The notes: generated from the sequence alone by a model not told the origin. A DNA stretch of 64,000 nt from Effrenium voratum (GCA_963377175.1 CAUJNA010000535.1:62001-126000), one strand, 5' to 3'. Positions 1-12,579 are shown, counted from the first letter of the stretch. A program made the numbers and translations.

Positions 1-700
1 AGGGTTTAATTCTAATAGTGAAATTCAATCAATGAAATTCAACCAATGAAGTTCCAAGACTGAAATTCCAACAAAAATGAGATTCCAACGACGAAACTCC
101 AACATTGGTTCGTGGCACGAATTAACTCCAGCAATGGTCAACATTGAACACGCCTCGCTTGGAGTGCGGGCGGCTGGGACAGCCGAAGGGGCCCGCCCAA
201 AGTCCGCGGGCGCCGGCGCGAGTTTTTTTCCACCAACGGCTTCCTGCAAGTCGCGTGGAACAAAAGGACGTGCGGGGTCTGATCACCGGCTGCGCAGCGG
301 GCTTGGGCAGACTCCGGCATGTCGTTTAAGTGGGATGTTTAACCCAGAGAGAAAAACGGCAAGTGCTTGGGAAGCTTGGTTTGGGGCTGGTTGCAAGAAC
401 CAAAGGCCATCAAGCGCACAGAGCCCGTTTCAGGCAGAGATGTTACTTCTTTCCACACCGCTCCCCTTTCGGGCAGTACTTCAGTATTTCACCACCTGGA
501 GCTGATGCTTCTTGTTAAATCCGGCTCGGACTCTCAGAAAACATCATTTTCAACATCATCTTGAGTACATCCGACAATCATGCCTTCGTTTCAAGGATTG
601 GGCACTTCTTTCCATGTGTTTGGGCGCAGTGTTTGTCATTTCCCAACCGAAAGCGGGGCCATTTGGTTCCGGCTTTCCCACTGAAAGCCTCTTTTTGCCG
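1..700. other. Upstream flank of copy A1, no gene seen
   Basis: Overlapping short open frames occur on both strands, but none has an AG|G...|GC exon frame or a recognisable domain. The first 80 bases contain an imperfect repeat of a 'gaaattc(c)aa' word (about six copies). I see no gene here. Confidence 0.4.
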
Positions 701-761
701 GGCATGCAGCGGTTTTGTGCCCAAGTCCCGCCCACCGATCGACCGATCACCTCTCTTCACC
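701..761 (+). promoter_or_regulatory. Conserved block before the A1 start codon
   Basis: The bases before the ATG resemble those before the other three copies: a TTTT-containing stretch, a 'cccaag' word and a shared CGATCG word, then ATGGC. The same order appears at about 8040-8080, 12580-12651 and 41255-41318. Dinoflagellate promoters lack TATA boxes and TTTT-type boxes have been proposed, so this may be 5'UTR plus core promoter. That role is inference. Confidence 0.4.
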
Positions 762-3700
762 ATGGCTCGCGGCCGCCCCAGCGTACCGGGGGTGGCGAAG
801 GGGTTGGGCCTGAGCCGCAGCAAAAAGCTGAAGGTCGAGGGAGAGTCCCAGCAATAGGGTACAAATATCCGCCTCGATTTGCATTTGTATGTTTGAGCAG
901 ACCACTGTAATAAGTCTTGACATCAGTTAGAACCCTCCAACCTGGGTCCCTCTGGTTTCCCCTGAGCACAACGACCCACACATGGGGTGCCCCCAACAAG
1001 GTGGGTAAACCCCTAGCAAGAGTTGTGTTGTGTGAACTTTGTGCATTTCCTGGGCCGACGTCCAGCAAATCCACCTGTTCAAGGTTTTGTTAATGGGGGG
1101 CGTTGACGCTGCCTCCGGGGGCTGCTTTGGCCGTGCTGTAACCCTCTGGCGTTGCCGTCTTCAACAGCCCCCCTTTAAGGAAGGACCACGGCCGTGGCCT
1201 CAAATTGAAAGTACATGTCCATCCATCGGATGTATTATGTAGTAAAGGACCTTGACCTTTGCAACCTTTGCAATCACAGCTTTCTGTATTTCTTTGGCAA
1301 CGGTGCCAAACCAGGCATCCAAACGCAGACTCGGGCCCTTCCGACCGCATGGATCATGCAGGTCCCCTGGGATTGCGGCCGAGGCTCCTCTGGACTTATC
1401 CTGCTGGCCGTGGCTGCGGTCTTTGCAGCCCCAGCGTCACGGCTAAAGTGCGTGGCCACGTTGCCCACGTTGCCCACGTTGCCCACGTTGAAACGTTGAA
1501 TCGGAAGCCAGGAGCGAGAAGTTTTTCTTCGGACCCCAGGCCTGCTGAGAACATAGGCGTATTCCGGGGTTGACTTGAGAGGAAACAGAGTCTGACAATA
1601 AGAATGTTGTTACGTTCCCCAGAGTTAGGCCAAGAATACACACCCTGGTTAGTGCTAGGGGATGTCCCATTTGATAGTTTTTTTTTGCTGGGCAAAACGA
1701 GCCGCATCATCCGCCAGGTTAAGGCCGGGTCGACATTATCCGTGGGCTGAGTTGGATCTGGAGGTCAACCATGAGTCTGTAGATCCTAGGAGCTAATTTG
1801 GAACCAGTACTTCATATTTTTTTGGCTGATGGTTCAGTCGGCAAGAATTTAGCACAGCCCCGGATCTTATGCCCGGTGTGCCAATATTTGAGTCACGTTG
1901 AGCAGTTTGTTGAAATGACTGTGTGCGAGGTGGATATTCCGGGAAGGGTTTTTGTAATGTTATTACCATATGTGTCCGGCGGACAATACTAATCAGAGGT
2001 CAGAGGCAGCCCCAAAATCAAATGACTCCACACCAGAAGGGTATTCAGCTGTTTTTCCTCTGGGTTGATTCGAAGTTCTGAGATTGCCTTGCTGAGGCCT
2101 TTCTGGCACCTCGCACCTCTCCCAACGAGGCTGGGAGTGGTCCGGGTGCTTGGGTTTGAGGCTGCCTGGCTCTGTTTGATCGACCACATTGACGGGGCTG
2201 GGAGCAATTCTCTGCGCACAGCAAGCGAATACTGTCTAGCTTGTGATCGGGTGGTGAGTGATACAGATTCGTGCAGACTGTTTTTCTGCTGGCAGACGGT
2301 TCTTTCAAGGCGGGTCCGACTTCGCAAATTCAGCATCGGGAGGGAAGGCCTGGGTATGTCTTCGAGGAAGATCAAAGTCTGTTTCCATTGCAGCCGGCCA
2401 CGTGGTGACAGACTAAGAATGATCAATTCAGGGGTGAACGGTTACAATTCGCCATTGGACATGTAGCACATGAAGGTCCCACAAATTGTATGAACAAGAA
2501 CATGGGGTTTTGTTCATCAAATTCAATGACGATGGGTGGTCTATCTCATGAGTATTCTCATCATTTTGTCTCACTACCACAAGTGCCATTGGTGCTTTGT
2601 CGTCCTGACCCGGGTGGGAGCTCCCTACTCCTGTTTTGCACCCTGCGACCCGTTGTCTCGCCTTGCCCTCCGCTTAGATCCAGGTGGACGGCCGGGTGGC
2701 GGCCATCGCGGCGGGGCTGGCGCCCTTGGCGGTGCAGCAGCCGGCCCACGCCTACGACAGCGTGGTGGCCATGCTGCAGAGCCGGGAAGCCAAGACGTGA
2801 GCTGACGGGTGAAGCGGTTCTTAGCGCTGACGGGTGAAGCGGTTCTTAGCGGTTCTTGGCGTTTGGGCCAGGCGACTGAGTCACTGAGGCGAGTCACTGA
2901 GGGGTTTGGGGCTTGAATGAGCTGGGTGAAACCTTTTCCGTTCAATCCAACCAACCTTAAACATGGTATCCTCAGGAAGATGAAATTCGAAGCCCAAAGA
3001 TTAGAGGGGTCGTGTGTGCACCACGGGCTAAGGGAGAAGCACCTGATTGAAAAGTGGCGGCCGGCTTCATGTATGTGAGCCAACATCATTCGACCGTAAT
3101 TGAAGGTGCGTATTTCCAACCACAAAGAGAGGTGTATGTTTTTGAGTATATTCGCTTTGTACCAAGGACCCGCCCAATGGCTGGTTACAGGTTGGAATCC
3201 GAATTTCCCATATTGTTTGGCAGGGCTCCGCTTGTTCGGATTGGAGTTTGGTGCTCAGAACCAAGGGTGGTGCACTGAGTCCAGGATGGTTTAAATCCCA
3301 AACCACTACCCCCTGCATGGGGTTCATGGGATCTATCCAGTCACTAGTTGAAGGATATATGCCACATTTTCCCCTGGGGTAGTGCTGGGTGGTGGACATC
3401 ATCTTAGCTGGGATTTGTCACCGAGAGCAACCTGCTCTCCCATTTCCAGGTGTCTGCTACTCGCGCAGTTGCGGCCAAATCAGTCTCAAAGCCAAAGTTT
3501 TGGACACCGACCATTTTAGGGGGGTTCCCTTATATTTTGACGGACCGCTTGTTTGGGGGGGTCCCCTATTTAAACACACACCCACATTGCGCTCGCCCAG
3601 AGCCCCGGAGCTGAGGCTGGTTGGCCACTTGGCATTTGATGTGTCCAGCACTGGGCCAGTCGGACCGTTTCTTCGTATGGAGATGTCAGGAAAGGTGGGG

Positions 3701-6700
3701 TGCTTCCAAATGTTTCACGGGTAAGATGAAAGAAAAGCACCAGAATCTGACTCTAGGTTCCCCATTCTAGGAAGCACCCAGCGTAGTTTAAGCGCACATC
3801 CGCATGTTGCGATTCCATTGGTCCCATACAAGCCAGACTGGAGAGGCAAGTTTTGCTCAACATTTGAGCGATGACATACAAACTTTCTCGACAAGGGCGT
3901 GTTTTCCGGGCAAGGAACGGAGGATTGATTCTTTAGAAATAGCAAGTGAAACATCCGCATCCAATCAATTGCGGCAAATGATAGGGTTTCCTTTGCTCCC
4001 CTACTTGCAAAAGTCTATGCATCCACCTTCGATACGCCTGTTCAATAAAGTCTCGCCCAGAGAAATGGCAAACTTGTGTTTGATGCAACAGTCTCGCACG
4101 ACGTGCGCCTTCTACTCGCTGTGGTGTCGTGCCATTTTCGCGTATGACATTGATTGTTATTGGATGGCAGGGCCATGCCGCGCGGAGCTCGCAGCAAGGT
4201 TTTTGCAGGAAGCATGGCGCCAAACATCTTTTGGTAGGCGCTATCTATGGCAGAGCCACGGCGCGCGGATGTGGCGGTTAACATCGCACCAAACGCTGGC
4301 TTCAAAAGCCAATTCGGTGGCGGTTGTGGCGAAAAAGCGTGGCCTTGAGAGCGACTGTCTCGTGCCGCGTCGAATTTCGGACGTGTGTGTGTCTGTGTGT
4401 GTGTGTGTGTGTGCGTTGATGGCTTGATTCCGGGGCCAGCGCCACGTTCTGTGAGATTGGCATGCAGTTTCCATGGCAGACGCTGTGTGTTGTACACCTG
4501 TGAATATCGCAGTGGGTGCAGTCTTGCGCCGAAATCAAGCCCTTAGAGGACGTTGGGTTGTTAGAATCGCTGTAGTTGTGGCGCGATGCAAGTTGTGAAA
4601 GATGAAGGCAGTCCCTCTGCGGACTTTGGTCGGATCGCCGTGGCTGCGGTTCCAGAAGATGGTCGCTGCAAGTTGTAGCTGCGTGTGCGAACTGAAAGCT
4701 CGCTGGTCGAGATCGAAAATCACAACGTTACGCGCGACATAGCACGCAAAGACCACTTTTCGGAAGTCCACTTTCGCAGTTCCAGCTCGGGCTGTTGGGG
4801 ATAGGCCACGTTTGTCGTGTCCTTGGCAGAATCAAACAAGGCTGCACACATGAACTGACATGGTGACTTCACTTGAAGATTTGTTTTTGCGTGCTCGTTT
4901 GAGGTTTCGTTTTGTGCGAGCCCACTGACGATGATTGATTTGTTATGATCCATTTCTGATTTCAGGTTGGTGGATCATCATTCTTTGCCCCGCATTTTGG
5001 CCTAGGTCAAGTTGGACTTGTTGACAGATCGCAGAAATTGTCATGTGAAGTATGCTTGGGTTTTCTTTTGGGGAGCAGTTGCAAAACGGCAAGCCTCAGA
5101 ATGGCTGTGCGTTGTCAATTGTCATTTGGCTGGGGGCTTCCTGCTGCACTAAAAGAGGCGTTTGTTTGCGGGGTGCCTGTTTACTTTGGGTATCGTAGGC
5201 CTGAGAGCTTGCTCTTGCAGACTTTTTTCGCAAGCTGTATACTTCCGATGCTGGCGTTACCGTTGGCTGGGTGAATGCACGTGGTTGTGGCGCTGAGCAA
5301 AGGATCCAATTGTCAGGCGAAGGAGTGAGCCCTGCGCGAAGACGAGCAGGGACACAGACACAGACACAGACACAGACACGCATAGACGCGCGCGGGCAAA
5401 CAACGCGTGCATACACATGGGCGCGGCGCCCACGCTCTTTCTTACCGGCCGGGCCTTTGGTGAGCTTGTTTCCGACGTCGCTCAACCTGCAAAGTTTTGC
5501 GCAGGAGCCCTCGTGGCCACGAAAATACAAGGGGCTCCGCTGCTGGAATTCGGTGGGCTGACAGGGAAGGCCAGGCGGCGAAAACCATGTTGGCCATCAA
5601 AAACAGCAATGTTTTTTGCCCGAGTGTTTGATATGAAGCACGCACGTCGCCGACCAAGCCATTGAAACATGCAGGCGTTTGACTCTCGATGATTTCTCTC
5701 CCTCGTATAAATCCTGAGGGCGCTCAATGGAGGGTCTTGGTTTCCGCTCCCAGACATCAAAGATCACATGGCCATTTGAGCTTTGTGAGACAACTTTATT
5801 CTTGGAAAACGTTTTACCTTGATGGGAGAGCGAGCGGCGCTTTCAAGCCAACGAGATCACTTGTTGGGCCCGTGAGCGCGTGCTGCTGTTGTTGCACTTG
5901 TGATTACGGCCCACAGCACAGGGGCTTTTTGTTTATTTCTCAAACAGTGGGCAAATGTTGCTTGGAGAAGAACTTGGGCGCTGAAGACGGGAAGTGGTGT
6001 TGCCAAGACAACAAGCTGTTGCGTGACAAGCAGTGCTACCTTTTGGCTTAGGGGTGTTTTTCGAAAGTCGTGAAGTGCAGCGCTTGTTTGATATTGCGTG
6101 TACGCTTGCTTGCCGTGGATGTTTACATGGAAAGCTTTGTGCCGGATGCTGCTTTCCAGTTGCATGAGGGTGCCTCGCTGAAAAAGAGCGTGGGTCAACC
6201 AGCCAAGCCCCTTGCGTTTAGGGCCTGATGTCGTCACAAGCGCCCTGGCTTTTCGCAGAATAGGGAGCGAAAATTGGGCGCACGTTTGTCTGAGCGCATG
6301 GGACCCTTGACCAACGTGTCGCGCGTGTAAAGTGTCCTTGAACGGACATGCTGTTTTGTCAGGTTGGCGAGACTCAGTCCACTTGGGGGCTTCAGCGAGC
6401 TTTCTTGCCCCACGATTGGCCCACAAACTGCCTACAAGTGGGAAATCGAAACTTTATGCGCTCTATTGTCGGGAATTGTTTTTGCCCTCGCCGCATTACC
6501 ATCTCCTCAGGTGGGCGGCATCTCCCTCGTGCTGATCTACGGCGCTGCATTTGTGGCGGCTTTGGCCAACCCCCTCACCAAGCGCCGTATGGAGGCAGAG
6601 ACGATTGCATGCCGCCGGTTCTCGCAATGCTCTTGATTTCGGTGGCGGCAACTTTCAGAAGGGCATTTCTTCAGCTGTCCGGCCTGTTTGCTGTTTAGTC

Positions 6701-7285
6701 TCTTGGTTGACCATTGTTTTGGTTGCCGGCTTTTTGGTCGAGAGGGGTGTTGCTTGGAGTCCAGTTTGGTCATAGAGGAAAAATGATAAAACATCAGGGC
6801 GTCTAGCGGATAGAAACAAACAGCTTGCAAGCTGAGGGCGCGAGAGTCTCGTTGCTGTTGAATGCCGGGCCGCGTAAAGATGTAAAGCGCATTCGCCGCG
6901 TCACAAACTGCTTGCGGCGCAACCAAGACACGCGGACCAGCATGAAATGGCCATGGTTGTTTTCTTTCAGCCCGGCAGAGGTGCTGTAAATTATGCTGGT
7001 TGGCAACCGCCTGATGTTCATGGGGGTGCTGGCAAACCAGCTCCGAGCCTCGATCTGCAAAACGATGGACACTTTCCTTGAAGGTCTCCTGCGTTTCTTC
7101 AAATTTCGTGGTGGGGAATGAACAAATGGATGTTTCCATCAATGACGGACACTCTTCACTGGACAATTGAGAAATCAACGTGCACCCAGCTCCCAGCATT
7201 TGGAGGATTCCAACATGGAGGGCAATCTCGTTGAGAGTCTGCAGTCCTGTGGCAGGTGAAGGCCGAGGTGGATTCCATGAAGTGA
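762..7285 (+). CDS. Gene A copy 1: plastid thylakoid small membrane protein, PsbX-like candidate
   Basis: Six exons join in one frame: 762-771, 1384-1433, 2097-2129, 2684-2788, 6511-6594, 7256-7285 (stop TGA). All five introns start GC and end AG|G. The ~103-residue product begins MARGSSGLILLAVAAVF, a signal peptide, then AFLAPR, an FVAP-type plastid motif, then a thylakoid-type hydrophobic segment ending PAHA before YDSVV. The mature part (~50 residues) has one membrane span (GGISLVLIYGAAFVAALA) followed by NPLTKRR and ends VKAEVDSMK. The span with GG, LVL, GA and a following Lys-Arg cluster resembles nuclear-encoded PsbX of photosystem II, also a single-span protein with a cleaved thylakoid signal. 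That family call comes from memory of the pattern; PsbY, PsbW or a small PSI or cytochrome b6f subunit are alternatives. Targeting is much surer than identity. Confidence 0.75.
2789..6510 (+). other. Intron 4 of copy A1 (3.7 kb)
   Basis: The intron runs from a GC donor to ...ctcctcag|G. It contains a (GT)n run near 4381-4412 and an (ACAGAC)n run near 5349-5379. Frames of up to about 207 residues are open on both strands but overlap each other, lack domains and are interrupted by the simple repeats. No nested gene is supported. Confidence 0.55.
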
Positions 7286-7448
7286 GAGACCCGAAACATT
7301 GCGGCTGTCTAGCCTCAGAGTGCTTCGCCTTGAAAACTCTTCAGACTGTGTCCCGCCTTTTGTGTAGCTTCCAACGTTGCAACGTGTTGCCTGGCTCCTC
7401 TTTGAGTTGAAGCCGCTCAGAGGCAAGGGGGCTGGAAAAGAAAAAAGG

Positions 7449-7515
7449 ATGGTGGACGGAGACTGGACCTCTCGGTGGCTGCTGCGGGCGGCGTTTTTTC
7501 TCGGGCGGGAGGCGC
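7449..7515 (+). promoter_or_regulatory. Conserved element downstream of A1 stop
   Basis: About 165 bp after the stop there is a 'ggtggacggagactggacc' segment followed by a GCG-TTTTTTC-tcggg word. Equivalent elements follow the stops of A2, A3 and A4. In those copies GTCCAGT and ACTGGAC-type arms can pair; the A1 arms are weaker. Probably a 3'UTR or 3'-end signal; a promoter element for the next copy is possible. Confidence 0.4.
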
Positions 7516-7721
7516 GAAAGGCCGAAAGAAAAGGATCTGGACTGGAGCAGCAGCAGCGTGTGTCCTTCACAAGTGATGCATGCATGATTGTGCATTCGGG
7601 CTTGGCGTCAACTCAATTGTTTTACAGGTTGCCTTCGCAGTACTCTTCCTGCATTTGATAGTTCCAGTGGAAGACCACCCTCTTCCAAATTGCGGGAATC
7701 CCGCAATTTGGAACACACATT

Positions 7722-7747
7722 CACACACACACACACACACACGCACA
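7722..7747. repeat. (CA)n microsatellite
   Basis: An alternating CA run lies in the A1-A2 spacer. The 796-bp spacer (7286-8080) shows no other gene-like content apart from the conserved downstream element and the block before the A2 start. Confidence 0.85.
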
Positions 7748-8039
7748 TGTACAGGGGTACACGAGAACAACTGGACAACGCCCTTTAACCTTGCCAACGC
7801 GCTCATCATTGATAGTGTTGGGGTGTTTGTTTCTAGCTTTGAGCAGTTTGCAAAACGGAGGATTCAGCCCTCCTTACACAATTGCACTAGTTTACCTCTT
7901 ATGGTATCATGGTTCCTCCACGAGAATGGGGTTCCTTCCATGGGGAACCCATTTTTGGGTCGAGTTTGTTGATCTTTTGCCGCTCCTGGGTTGGTGAATC
8001 ACGATTCACTCAGATTCCTTCGCCTTTTCCGCCTCCGAA

Positions 8040-8080
8040 GCCGCAGCTGTTTTCCGATCGACAACACCCGCCTTCACACG
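8040..8080 (+). promoter_or_regulatory. Conserved block before the A2 start codon
   Basis: A 'gcagctgtttt' word followed by CCGATCGA precedes the ATG at 8081, matching the equivalent stretches before A1, A3 and A4 (A4 has the same cgcagctgtttt word). Confidence 0.4.
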
Positions 8081-11000
8081 ATGGCCCGCCGCCGCCCGGT
8101 TGACCTGGGAGGGGCGAAGGGGCGCTGGTATTTCTAAGGGGAATTTTGGTTGAAGCTTTGACACCCCATGCTTTTTGCAGATGAGTGGCGCGCGTCAGCG
8201 AGGGGTGCGTTTGTGGGGCATCTTGATTTGGCCTGAAGGCTGCGCAACCCCAACATGGGTGTGAAGTTTAATGGGTAGACGGTAGACATCATTCGTATCA
8301 CAAAATTTATGTCCATGTTGTGTGCCCATCAAAAGCTGGACTCCCCTGGGAATCAGATTGCGCGTGAGCTGAGAAGTGCGCGCATCCATCTATCAAAGTC
8401 GGCATTTTGAAGAGGAAACCAAGGCCGCCCAACTAGGAAGGTTCCTACAACCTTCTTAGAAGTAGTTCTTCAACGCCTGCCATTGTGGGGTCCTCATGTC
8501 TGTGCTGATTTTGTGGAGTCGGAAGGAGGCTAATTGCAGGTCAAAACCAAACAGCGTGCCCGAAGGTCCAAGAGATGCAAAGGAAGCAGCTGTGAAGGCA
8601 AGTACTACCTTCTGCCGCATCATTTTGGGAATGTTTGAATCGGCACAGGGGGAAGAAGAACGCTTTTCGGGACTGCAAGGGCCCAAATCTGAAGTGATCC
8701 GAATGCTGACAGGGGCGACCAATCAAGACAGGCGTCTCTACATTTCCCTGTTTGGTGGCTTTGAATATCCCCTGTTCGGCTGATGAGTTCCCCTGGGGAC
8801 ATATGGCTGTGGGTCAAAACCAATGGGATCCCATTTTGGGGTAGGTGAATTAATTCGCCACCCATTTCAGAACCTACTTTGCGGGCTTTTGGTTTTGACC
8901 CATGGCCACGTTTTCGTTTTTTGGGAGGCCCGACAAAAAGAAGCCGCGCGGCCAAGTCCGAGGCTCCGGCCTCCTCCTGCTGGCCCTGGCCGCAGTCTTT
9001 GCGGCCCCGGCGCCTCGCTTAAACGCCTGGAAGGGAGGACACCTCCCATTTGGTTCAGCTTTGGGGTCTCAGCCCAGATAGGCTCCGGGGTGGTCCGGGG
9101 CGGCCCTGAGGCAAGGTTCCACGAGGGTCCACGAGGGTTCCATGAGGGTTCCATGAGGGTTCGACCAGGGTTCCACCAGGGTTCCACGAGGTTCTGCTAG
9201 GGCTGCGGGGAGGTGCGAGTACTAAAAAGAGCAGCGCATGCTGTTGTTGGGATATCACCTGAGTTTTTTTTCTCCCAGAGGACTTAAGCAAATGGAGGAT
9301 TTTAGGTTGGTTGAATTAGAAACAGATGGCGCTGGTTTAGATGGGTTTCATTTCATTCACCAGGGCCATCTATTTCGCCAAAAGGACACCTATGGGGAAA
9401 CCCCGCAGCCCTGCTGTGCAGTTGGGTTTCTGTACCAATTTGGAGCTTGGGCAGGTTTTGTTGGAATATTTTTTCCAGCTGCACGAAAGCCTTCAGAGGC
9501 TTTCCTGGCGCCTCGATCCCCGGACAACGTGGAGGCTGGGAACTGAGTTGAGTCGACGGCCTCGTTTTTGTGGATGGATATCTTTTCGAGACGGTGGGGG
9601 GCGCTGTGTTGTTCGCCTCATCGGCAGATCTCCTCAACTTCTGATCTCCAGTTGCTGCTCATTGGCAGATCTATGGCCGTTTTGCCCATCTCAAGCATCC
9701 ACTCTGACAGCTTCCAATGTGCTCGTGCCTTCCCCCCCTTCTAACTAGTTTTGGGGGTGGCTTCCCTTTATGTGAGCTTCCCATTTATTGGCTTCCCTTC
9801 ATTGTTTTGGGGGTGGTTTTCCATGTTTTTGGCGATCATTTTGCGGATGCCCTCACAAGTCCCGACTTGACCTCGAAGCTTCCAGGTGGACGGCCGAGTG
9901 GCGGCCATCGCGGCGGGGCTGGCGCCCTTGGCGGTGCAGCAGCCGGCCCACGCCTACGACAGCGTGGTGGCGATGCTGCAGAGTCGGGGGGCCAAGCGCG
10001 GGGGAGGAGCTAGGGCTTTCCTCAAATGAGAAAACTCCAAATCAAGAATTCAAGCATGGCAGAATACAGGTAGAAGGCAGAATACAGGTAGAAAGCTGAA
10101 GAGTCGGTCATCTCAGCTTGCAAACGAGGTGCACCCCCTTCGCCACATGAGGAGTCCATTTTGGATGCTGGGAAGCGAAACCACGAGGAACCCGGCCACA
10201 AGTTGTCCAAAACAGTACTTCCCCAAAATGGTCCCATTTTTCTTCCTCACCGAAAAGGGTGTCCCAGAATTTTGTTGAACCAGGTCAACTCTCGTCCACT
10301 GTGTGTCTTCTTTGGAGGGCATCCTTTGGATTGTGAAACCAAAAGGAAGGCACCCATTTTGCGGGTTCATCTTGAGACAAGCCCACTTCGGATTCATTCA
10401 CTTTGAATCAAACCGGCTGTCCCTAGTGAACAGGAATCGGGTCCTTTCTCCGGGGTGTTCGGATTACACCAAAGTGCACGTTACCGGAAACGACCAGGGC
10501 GCAAGTGGTTTTCGGTCCATATCAACAGCAGGGCTTGCGGCTTGCTCTTCCCGCCTGAGGCTGGCTGGCCTCTCGGCTCACAGATTGGAGAGTCAGCTGA
10601 GTCAGAAACCTCCCAACTGGTCGCTTGAACGGTCGTTTTGGCTGTGGACCGCATCAAGTTGTTTCCTTGTCTTGGGGTACCCTCTTCGAAAGGGAAGAGG
10701 CAGCAAACGATACTTTTGGGGTACCGCTTTGTTTGGCACGGTCGAGCGCAGACAGTAGGCAGACTGTAAAGGGGACGATGCACACGTACCAACTTTCCAC
10801 TCACAAATGCTGGGTTGCGACTCGCCAACATCCACAGTATGGGACTAGAAATCTTGACTGCGGCCCACATGCACTGATTCGCTGCATCCCACCGAGACCG
10901 TGCTTCTGCCAGAATCATGCCATGTCACCCAAGAGTCAGGGTATCGGGTTCCCCGTTTTTCTTTTAGCAAGATACTTGCAGAACACGGGTGTCCTCTTTA

Positions 11001-11944
11001 GTCAGTTTGGTTGAACATGGAGGGTACAGTACTGGTTTCAGCTCTTCTGGTGCCGTCTATTTTCGATAAGGACGGGCTTCTACACTTGTAGAGTCCCTTC
11101 AAATGTGACCCCGGCAAATGCATTTCAATTCCGTGCCAGACAAGCTTAGCACGTCACCCTTAGAATCCGAATTGGTCCTTCTTTATCCATGAGAAAGGAG
11201 CGCGCTTTCAATACTGATAGTTTGGTTAGAAGGGTGTCTTTTGAGTTTCCTTGTTGTTGCGATGTTCAGAGAACCCTGGCATCCTTGGGGGATTCGGCGA
11301 AACCTCAACGCGGCTGAACCCTGAAATGCATTGTGGCCTCAAGTTTTCCTTGCTCAAACTCGCTTCGACATGTGGAGCTTCCATGCTCAGCTCAGGAGGT
11401 GGTTCCCTACTTCCATGGGTAACCAAAGCGTGGGGTCGCTCGACTTTGAGGTGGGCGGCATCTCCCTGGTGCTGATCTACGGCGCGGCCTTTGTGGCGGC
11501 CTTGGCCAACCCCCTCACCAAGCGCCGCATGGAGGCGGCGATAATTTTTTGCCGAAGGGCTGGAGCTTCGGCGCTGCATGTTGGCGTGTGCCTCTTGGCT
11601 TGTAGGCTGGGTGGTTGCTTTGTTACTCCCTTTGACAGGCGCTTAGATGCAAGGATCAACCAAAGCGAAGCATGAGGCTCCAAGTTGCCAACGGGCCATC
11701 TCTAGTGAGAGAAGCTGGCTCGCCAGCCGTTTCGGTTTCGAGGTGTCGCTGGCCCTATCAGAAATTCCAGGGTTGCTCCGAGCCTTGAACAAAAAGATAC
11801 GAAAAAAGATACGAAACCATGCGAGCAGAAACTGGTTGGCTTCCTTTGGTGTCTCTCTCTTACGAGGTCTTTGGAACAAGCGTTCCAGCGTTTCTCGCAT
11901 CGATCCAAACGCAGGTGAAGGCCGAGGTGGATTCCTTGAAGTGA
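8081..11944 (+). CDS. Gene A copy 2: plastid thylakoid small membrane protein, PsbX-like candidate
   Basis: Exons 8081-8090, 8963-9009, 9499-9534, 9886-9990, 11451-11534 and 11915-11944 (stop TGA) join in frame into 103 residues. All introns start GC and end AG|G. Differences from A1: MARR instead of MARG at the first splice junction, signal core SGLLLLALAAVFAAP, plastid motif AFLAPRSPDNVE, and ...VDSLK at the C-terminus. The thylakoid signal (ends PAHA), mature N-terminus YDSVVAMLQSRG and membrane exon are identical in protein to A1 despite synonymous base changes, which argues for purifying selection. Only 796 bp separate it from A1, in the same orientation. Confidence 0.78.
8800..8910 (+). 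mobile_element. Introner/MITE-like element E1 (terminal inverted repeats)
   Basis: It starts catatggctgtgggtcaaa and ends with the near-complement ggttttgacccatggcc. It lies in intron 1 of A2, 53 bp before exon 2. Relatives with the same termini are at 12702-12817, 18308-18440, 30980-31090, 43749-43860 and 63791-63910. Confidence 0.65.
9114..9193. repeat. ~13-bp tandem repeat
   Basis: Seven or so imperfect copies of 'ggttcca(c/t)(g/c)a(g)gg' lie in intron 2 of A2. Confidence 0.75.
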
Positions 11945-12239
11945 GCGAGGCCGCTCCAAGTCTTGAGAGGTTTTGGCTTAGACTCGCACGCACTCGGGTT
12001 TGTGTGCTTTTGGAGGGGGCCCTTCCAACGGTTGAAAAAGGAAACCAAAAGCAACAGCACTTTGGGGGACTTGAGTTTGACACACACTCGTGTAGTAGAA
12101 AAGGATAAATCTGGTTGAAGAATAGGGGGCATCCGGGAATCCTGCACAATTCGGGTAAACGCACATCCCGCAATGAATCCGCACGGTTTTGCTTAGATCC
12201 GGGTTGACATTTCTCGAGTCGAAGCTCAGCGGTGCGGAT

Positions 12240-12312
12240 GTCCAGTTAGAGACTGTGGTCGGAGACTGGACCCATTCGCGCCTTTGCGGGCGTGTCCTTT
12301 TTTCCCCGGGCA
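12240..12312 (+). promoter_or_regulatory. Conserved stem-loop and T-run downstream of A2 stop
   Basis: GTCCAGT at 12240 can pair with ACTGGAC at 12265-12271. A GGGCG word and a TTTTTT-cccc-ggg run follow. The same order is found after the stops of A1, A3 and A4, so it is conserved in non-coding sequence. Confidence 0.45.
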
Positions 12313-12579
12313 AAGGCTCCGTGGCGGCTCCGCAGAGCGAAAAGGGGAGGTTGCGCTGCTGGGAGGGCTGGATCGATTAACCGCAAGCGAGCGAGGGAGG
12401 GAGTGAGCGAGCGGGCAGAACAGAGGTGAAGCTTTCCCTGATTGGACACCCTGGAAACTCCAGCCTTGCTCGTGCTTAGTGGCAACGAGGGCTTCCGACA
12501 CTTCCAACTAAACACGGATCCTTGAGGAAATGCTTGCCGCGCATTTCCACGATCAAGAAGAACAAGGCGTGTTTTTTGG

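Noticed and set aside
3804..4427. 207-codon + frame in intron 4 of A1
   Set aside because: Both strands are open, it ends in a GT microsatellite, and no domain or exon-type boundary was seen.
5689..6426. Cys-rich + frame and overlapping 189-codon minus frame
   Set aside because: They overlap each other in intron 4 of A1 and have no recognisable family; chance openness is sufficient.
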